NCBI GenBank assembly: GCA_039621445.1
Contig: CP154957.1
Span: 2,164,504-2,228,503, forward strand
Source: Euglena gracilis
Lineage: Eukaryota > Euglenida > Euglenophyceae > Euglenales
Length of the DNA: 64,000 nucleotides
Direction of reading: 5' to 3'
A model generated the notes under the pieces. That model had not been told where the DNA came from. It saw only the letters and a program-made list of their open reading frames with translations, and did no database searches. The position numbers and the translations under genes were made by a program. Shown in pieces: positions 61,201 through 64,000 of this stretch. Each line of letters opens with the position of its first letter. The stretch's first letter is position 1.

Positions 61201-62908
61201 TAATCAAAATAAAATTCAAAAAATCAAAAATCAAAAAATAATTCTTCAGGAAATCAACAAATATCACACACAGGTGGGGTCCAAGGAGAAGCACACCCCC
61301 TCGCCAGGGAGATTGCTTCACCAGGCACAGGACTGTGGTACTCACAACAGCACTCACATTCCCACGCTATACATGTTTGTTTTGCTGGAACCGCAGTGAT
61401 GATAATGAGCACCGCTAAATGTGCTTCAATTGCACGTTTTTTCTTACTTCGCAAGCCAAGAAAGGTGCAATATGCTCTGAAATTGACGTTTTTTTGAGAA
61501 AAACTTTCGACCGCCTTCGTTTTCTGCAGAACCGAAAAAAAACTGGTGGGGGTGTGCTTGACCCTGCTATGATCTTATCCTTTTCAAACAACTGCACACC
61601 TTTTCAAACAATGTCTCCTGTTGATTCTTTGCCAAATTATGTTTCTGGTTAACACTTGACCAAATTTCGCTAATATGATACCAGCTGACTAATTAACTTG
61701 TTGGAGGTTTAGGGAAGGTTGAGGACCAAGGAGCACATTGGGATGTCCTGGGGCGGTTGGGGAACACCCCATCACCATTCGCAATGCCGGAGGAGTGGAC
61801 GGGGGTTCGGGCTGTGGACCACGAACTGGAGGCAACGTCGGGAAGGCAGCACCAGGGGGAGCCACTGCGTTCGAAACTCACAACAACAGCTGAGAGAAGA
61901 GCTAAATGGCAGCCGGTAACTATTGCCCCCCCCCCAGGGGGAGGGCCCAATAATTAAACGAGGGGGGGGTTCGGACCACACCATTGCTTACCAGCGACCG
62001 GGGGGGGGGGGGCTTTCCACTTTCAAAAAACCAGTCAGTCACTTTTCAAAAAAAAACCAGTGATCCATTTCCTACCCAGGGTCAGTCATGTTGGCCGCTC
62101 GGCCAAAAAAAAAATACCAAAAATCAAAGGATTTTGGTCAAATTTTGGCCTTCGGCGCTGGGTGCACTTCCGGCCATTCCTGGCCGCCCCCCCCCCCTCC
62201 GTCAGCAAATAAGAGTCGAACCATACCATTGCTTAAGGTGTGTCTGACCCCATCCCCAGGGGTCTGGAGCCAAAACCCAGTCAGTCAGTCCGAAAAACCC
62301 AGTCAGTCCCCCCCCCCCCGGGTGATGTGAGGGGTCCCTGGTCACTCACCACACAAACAGGGCCAAAAGAAAAGTTAGCGCCGGCCATAAGCAGACAAGG
62401 AGCCTCAGTCCAACTAGGGGGACCGAGAGACACACCTTAAACAATGGTGTGGTTTGGACTTCCCTGCATTTAAGAAGTGGGCCCGGACCCGAATTTGCCT
62501 GTGTCTTCACCATGTCTGTGGGAGGTGTCCCAGAGAAAGTGAAGAACGGCATTTCTACCCCTAACCCTAACCCCGATTGTGCTTCTAAAAATAAAAAAAC
62601 ACAGAAAAACGCCATCGAAACCACCATCACCTTGTGTTTAAGAAAACAGACACCCCAAATCAAAGGCTACCATTTAAATTTACGTGTGGGCCCATGTTTC
62701 CGGGCATGTGTGTATTATTTGTGGGACACTGGCTGAGTGCACACAAGACCGCGCACATAGACATGCATGCCTCAACATCTAGATGGCACACGCCTGCGCT
62801 GGGCATCTCCGTTTCCAGCTTCGAATAGTGGAAGATGCGCTCCACGGAATTCATCATCGTCTCCGTGTCTGCCACCAAGCGGATGCAGACCGTCATCGAC
62901 TCCCGCAT
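52161..62908 (-). CDS. ABCC-type ABC transporter, C-terminal part: NBD2 in 11 exons (5' partial)
   Basis: Eleven exons give 302 codons and a stop. The order is the last intracellular helix of the second membrane domain (SVERI), then Walker [11 protein letters not shown]-loop VIPQD, NLDPF, signature NFSGGQRQ, Walker [14 protein letters not shown]-loop VAHRLST and a short C-terminal tail. The NLDPF and LSGGQ-like spacing and the full-length domain are those of the ABCC (MRP) family, plasma- or vacuolar-membrane exporters of organic anions and conjugates. All catalytic residues are present, so NBD2 is predicted active. The membrane domains and NBD1 must lie beyond 64,000. Nearly all introns are nonconventional. 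Exons are 30 to 144 nt. Confidence 0.9.
52297..52626 (-). mobile_element. ABCC intron that is a family-1 TIR element
   Basis: It starts GGT-CAGGGGTTTTCTTAAG and ends CTTAAGAAAACCCCTG-CACTT, a 15-bp perfect TIR. The duplication has decayed to 4/8 (both copies end GGT). Removal gives GTG CTG GTG CTC, the expected VLVL. Confidence 0.9.
52627..52679 (-). CDS. ABCC exon: H-loop
   Basis: It reads [18 protein letters not shown], containing the switch histidine. Entry is after CTG-CCGGC. Confidence 0.95.
52680..54633 (-). other. ABCC intron
   Basis: It starts GCC-CAG and ends CTG-CCGGC, phase 0. The interior is repetitive, with C/G runs near 53,340 and 54,000-54,070 and GGCTAGCAGG units. Confidence 0.75.
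54634..54687 (-). CDS. ABCC exon: helix between D-loop and H-loop
   Basis: The 18-codon exon reads [18 protein letters not shown], linking SVDP to VLTVAHR exactly as in ABCC proteins. Confidence 0.9.
54688..55333 (-). mobile_element. ABCC intron, family-2 TIR (CAT/ATG), with nested R1
   Basis: It starts GCT-CATGCCATCG and ends CAATGGTATG-GCCAG. CATGCCAT pairs with ATGGTATG (one G-U), replacing CAG/CTG. It is the same family as 22,477-22,729. A complete R1 element (54,836-55,252) sits inside it. Confidence 0.85.
54836..55252. repeat. R1 TIR repeat copy nested in an intron
   Basis: CTATGTCCAACGACCAGTAA on the left and TCGTTGGACATAGGGG on the right, bounded by TACCCTCC and GGGGGTA. The core is GGCGCTTCGCGCCGGGACCA. 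Confidence 0.9.
55334..55438 (-). CDS. ABCC exon: signature and Walker B
   Basis: It reads [20 protein letters not shown] then [15 protein letters not shown]. Signature SGGQ and catalytic Glu are intact. Entry is after CTG-GCCGA. Confidence 0.97.
55439..56067 (-). other. ABCC intron
   Basis: It starts GGG-CAG and ends CTG-GCCGA, phase 0; duplication 4/8. Two tandem GCATTCTAAGAGAGGCAGGA units lie near 55,616-55,655. Confidence 0.75.
56068..56148 (-). CDS. ABCC exon: LWDAL helix
   Basis: It reads [20 protein letters not shown] then QEVLENG, the helical subdomain before the signature. The 5' cut (GAC|GCC) is set by protein alignment because GAC is repeated at both borders. Confidence 0.85.
56149..57156 (-). 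other. ABCC intron with atypical spacing
   Basis: CAGGTGCTT near the start pairs with AAGCACTTG near the end. For an in-frame product CAG is at +5 and CTG at -6, one base off the standard rule, so a sequence error or shifted cut is possible. Confidence 0.5.
57157..57186 (-). CDS. ABCC 30-nt micro-exon: NLDPF
   Basis: It reads [10 protein letters not shown], a hallmark motif of ABCC NBDs. Entry is after CTG-CCTTC and the exon joins VRY|NLDPF in frame. Confidence 0.9.
57355..57665. repeat. R1 repeat, diverged copy
   Basis: It keeps ATGACCGGTGACCTCTGTCC, TTTCGGCCCGGCGCTTTGCA and AAACCTCCGAAAAAAGGTGT, with several deletions. Confidence 0.7.
58095..58230. repeat. R10 repeat copy
   Basis: TTCTTAAGCAAATAAAAAAA followed by CAGCACATTCAATGAAAAAT and a CCCATCCACCCAAAAGG tail. 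Confidence 0.65.
58603..58696 (-). CDS. ABCC exon: Q-loop
   Basis: It reads [20 protein letters not shown] then [11 protein letters not shown]. The Q-loop Gln is present. Confidence 0.95.
58697..58980 (-). mobile_element. ABCC intron that is a TIR element with perfect 8-bp duplication
   Basis: Body 58,702-58,977. As an intron it starts GGT-CAGGGATTTCTTTAAC and ends AACAACCCCTG-GATGG. The flanks are ACCCCATC at 58,694-58,701 and again at 58,978-58,985. Removal leaves one copy and gives GAT GGG GTG GAC, the DGVDI expected of the family. Confidence 0.95.
58981..59016 (-). CDS. ABCC 36-nt exon
   Basis: It reads (M)[12 protein letters not shown], the strand between Walker A helix and Q-loop. Entry is after CTG-CGGAT. 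Confidence 0.85.
59017..60019 (-). other. ABCC intron, 5' motif unclear
   Basis: The 3' end is CTG-CGGAT and the protein join (LFR|ML) is clean. The 5' end begins CTGGCCC with no obvious CAG, so this may be an intermediate-type intron. It contains a degenerate R4 fragment (59,760-59,820). Confidence 0.55.
60020..60087 (-). CDS. ABCC exon: Walker A
   Basis: It reads [20 protein letters not shown] then FR. The P-loop Lys is intact. Entry is after CTC-CGGGC. Confidence 0.95.
60088..60898 (-). other. ABCC intron of GAG/CTC type
   Basis: It starts GGT-GAGGC and ends GCCTC-CGGGC: the CAG/CTG pair is replaced by GAG/CTC. The flanking 8-mers CGGGTGGT and CGGGCGAG match at 5/8. The join AAG|ERVG is the family consensus. 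Confidence 0.75.
60899..61042 (-). CDS. ABCC exon: start of NBD2
   Basis: It reads [20 protein letters not shown] then [18 protein letters not shown], with the A-loop Tyr and beta-strands that precede Walker A. Confidence 0.9.
61043..62800 (-). other. ABCC intron with family-2 element
   Basis: CAGGCGTGT at the start pairs with ACACGCCCG at the end (one mismatch, so CCG instead of CTG). It holds a family-2 element at about 62,215-62,455 (ATACCATTGCTTAAGGTGTG to ACACACCTTAAACAATGG). Confidence 0.6.
62215..62455. mobile_element. Family-2 TIR element in an intron
   Basis: CCATACCATTGCTTAAGGTG on the left and CACACCTTAAACAATGGTG on the right. It has an internal CCCAGTCAGTC segment shared with 22,500-22,700 and 30,280-30,330. 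Confidence 0.7.
62801..62908 (-). CDS. ABCC exon: last membrane-domain helix
   Basis: It reads [20 protein letters not shown] then [12 protein letters not shown], the coupling helix before NBD2. The 5' border (about 62,908 or a few bases upstream) is not proved; the ATG there is internal, not a start. Confidence 0.8.
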
Positions 62909-64000
62909 GTGACGGCTTCCGGGACAGGGAGTGCTCCAGAACGTCAAATTTGGGCACACTTGGGGGAGGGTTCTCGGAGTGCCTTGGGGTGGCTGTCAGA
63001 TGATGCCCTCCCTCCCAAATTTGGCTATTTGCAGGCGACCTTGGACCCCTCATAACTTCGAGGAGTTGGAGCTGAGGACCGCAAAGCTCTGATTTTTGAC
63101 CTGTGCAGGATTAGACATTTCTGTGCACCTTTGGATTTGTGAAAATATATTTCCTACCCTCCCCCCCCCCAGGAAACTGTCACCAGACAAGTCAGCAAGT
63201 ACCGAGGTGGGTGACAGGTCCAGTGGGTAGGACAGGTCAGCGAGTATGGGACCAGAGAAAGTTTGCAGGGGGGCACAGGTCAGAGGAAAAGCTGACATTC
63301 TTCAACCCCCCCAGCTGACATGAAAATCCAAAAATGCACATTTTTTCATACATCTGTGATCAGAAGCTGGACAAAAATGAGCGAGCAAGTTTTTCAGCTC
63401 GGAAATGTGCTTTTTTTCAACAAAAAGTGGTGAAAAATCTCAACCAGGGAATTTCTTAAGGACCCCCCGGGGGGGGGGGGTCCAGCCTCCGGCTGGCAAA
63501 AAGGCTGCTGGCTGGATTTGAGCTGCTGGCTGACCCCCCCCCTGGGGGGGTGGGGGGGGAGGGGGGGGTCCGGGGCTGGAGCGGGCTGGGCTGGGCTGGG
63601 TCGAGGAAAAACAAAATTTTCTAACACATTTTGGCCATTTTCGACATTTTGATGGGTGGAGCTAGATCAAGGCTGGGGGGCTGTGATGGAGGGGCTGTGA
63701 TGAGGGGGAAAAATGCAGGGATAAGTGAGCTGGACAGCCCAGTTGGCTGGCCGGCCTGCGGCCGGCTGGCCCGGCCTCCGGCCGGGCTGGACCCGACTTT
63801 ATTTCACTCGACCCCGGGGGGGGGGGGCTCCCAGCCCAAATTTGGGCTGCTGGCTGGATTTGAGCTGCTGGCTGGCTGGACCCCCCCCCGGGGGGTAGGG
63901 TACCCTCCGGCTTAAGAAATTCCCTGATCTCAACAGTACAAAGACAGGAAACAGGTTTCTATGAGGTCAGGTTAGCGGGTACAGAGGATAGAGGACAGCT
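62909..64000. other. Probable ABCC intron running off the window
   Basis: It holds an R6 relic (63,161-63,260) and the long TIR element 63,445-63,926. No upstream exon was recognised. Confidence 0.45.
63445..63926. mobile_element. Family-1 TIR element, long form (copy B), perfect 8-bp duplication
   Basis: It starts CAGGGAATTTCTTAAGGACC and ends GGCTTAAGAAATTCCCTG. It is flanked by ATCTCAAC at 63,437-63,444 and again at 63,927-63,934. It is the sister of 8,859-9,368. No coding sequence adjoins it, so it is probably nested in a larger intron. Confidence 0.9.

Noticed and set aside
1-64000. CRISPR array, rRNA or tRNA genes
   Set aside because: No regularly spaced identical repeats with unique spacers, no rRNA core segments and no cloverleaf were noticed; the tandem units seen are microsatellites or TIR elements.
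1-64000. Dinoflagellate or picoalgal introner origin
   Set aside because: Those introners keep GT/GC-AG borders. Here most borders lack them and follow the euglenid CAG/CTG stem rule.

Overview
This window looks like nuclear DNA of a euglenid (Euglena-like) flagellate. No database could be searched. The diagnosis rests on intron structure. Four protein genes are cut into short exons, 28 to 225 nt long. Most introns do not follow GT-AG. Instead they begin NNN-CAG and end CTG-NNNNN (or a compensated variant), with the two motifs inside a short inverted repeat. That is the published signature of euglenid nonconventional introns. Joining exons by this rule restores open frames and recognisable domains across more than thirty junctions. 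The two visible gene starts are each preceded by a splice acceptor about 15 to 20 nt upstream of the ATG, as expected for spliced-leader trans-splicing.

Layout. (1) About 1-7,860, plus strand: exons of a WD40-repeat protein; its start is outside the window and its end was not found. (2) About 7,860-17,670: mostly repeats, with a few weak exon candidates. (3) 40,602 down to 17,673, minus strand: a gene of about 23 exons for a Pro/Ala- and Gln-rich protein of about 785 residues, with an acidic stretch, a PHD finger and a basic C-terminus. (4) 44,932 down to 41,972, minus strand: a complete three-exon gene for a 141-residue membrane-anchored BAG-domain protein resembling yeast Snl1. (5) 44,950-52,160: repeat-filled intergenic DNA. 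(6) About 62,908 down to 52,161, minus strand: the last eleven exons (302 codons) of an ABCC-type ABC transporter, covering the whole second nucleotide-binding domain; the 5' part lies beyond the right edge. The three minus-strand genes run head-to-tail; nothing shows that they share a pathway.

The remaining sequence, roughly nine tenths, is intron and intergenic DNA built from short non-coding elements with terminal inverted repeats (TIRs). Many are bounded by a C-run on one side and a G-run on the other. Several are present in two to seven recognisable copies.

The main discovery is the link between the two. Several introns are themselves TIR elements flanked by 8-bp target-site duplications, two of them perfect. 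The nonconventional splice rule (3 nt before CAG plus 5 nt after CTG) removes exactly one copy of the duplication, so the host reading frame is restored. Sister elements lie in non-coding DNA with the same 8-bp duplications. Where the CAG/CTG motif has changed, the partner has changed with it (CAT/ATG, GAG/CTC), so base-pairing rather than sequence is conserved. I found no rRNA, tRNA or CRISPR array.
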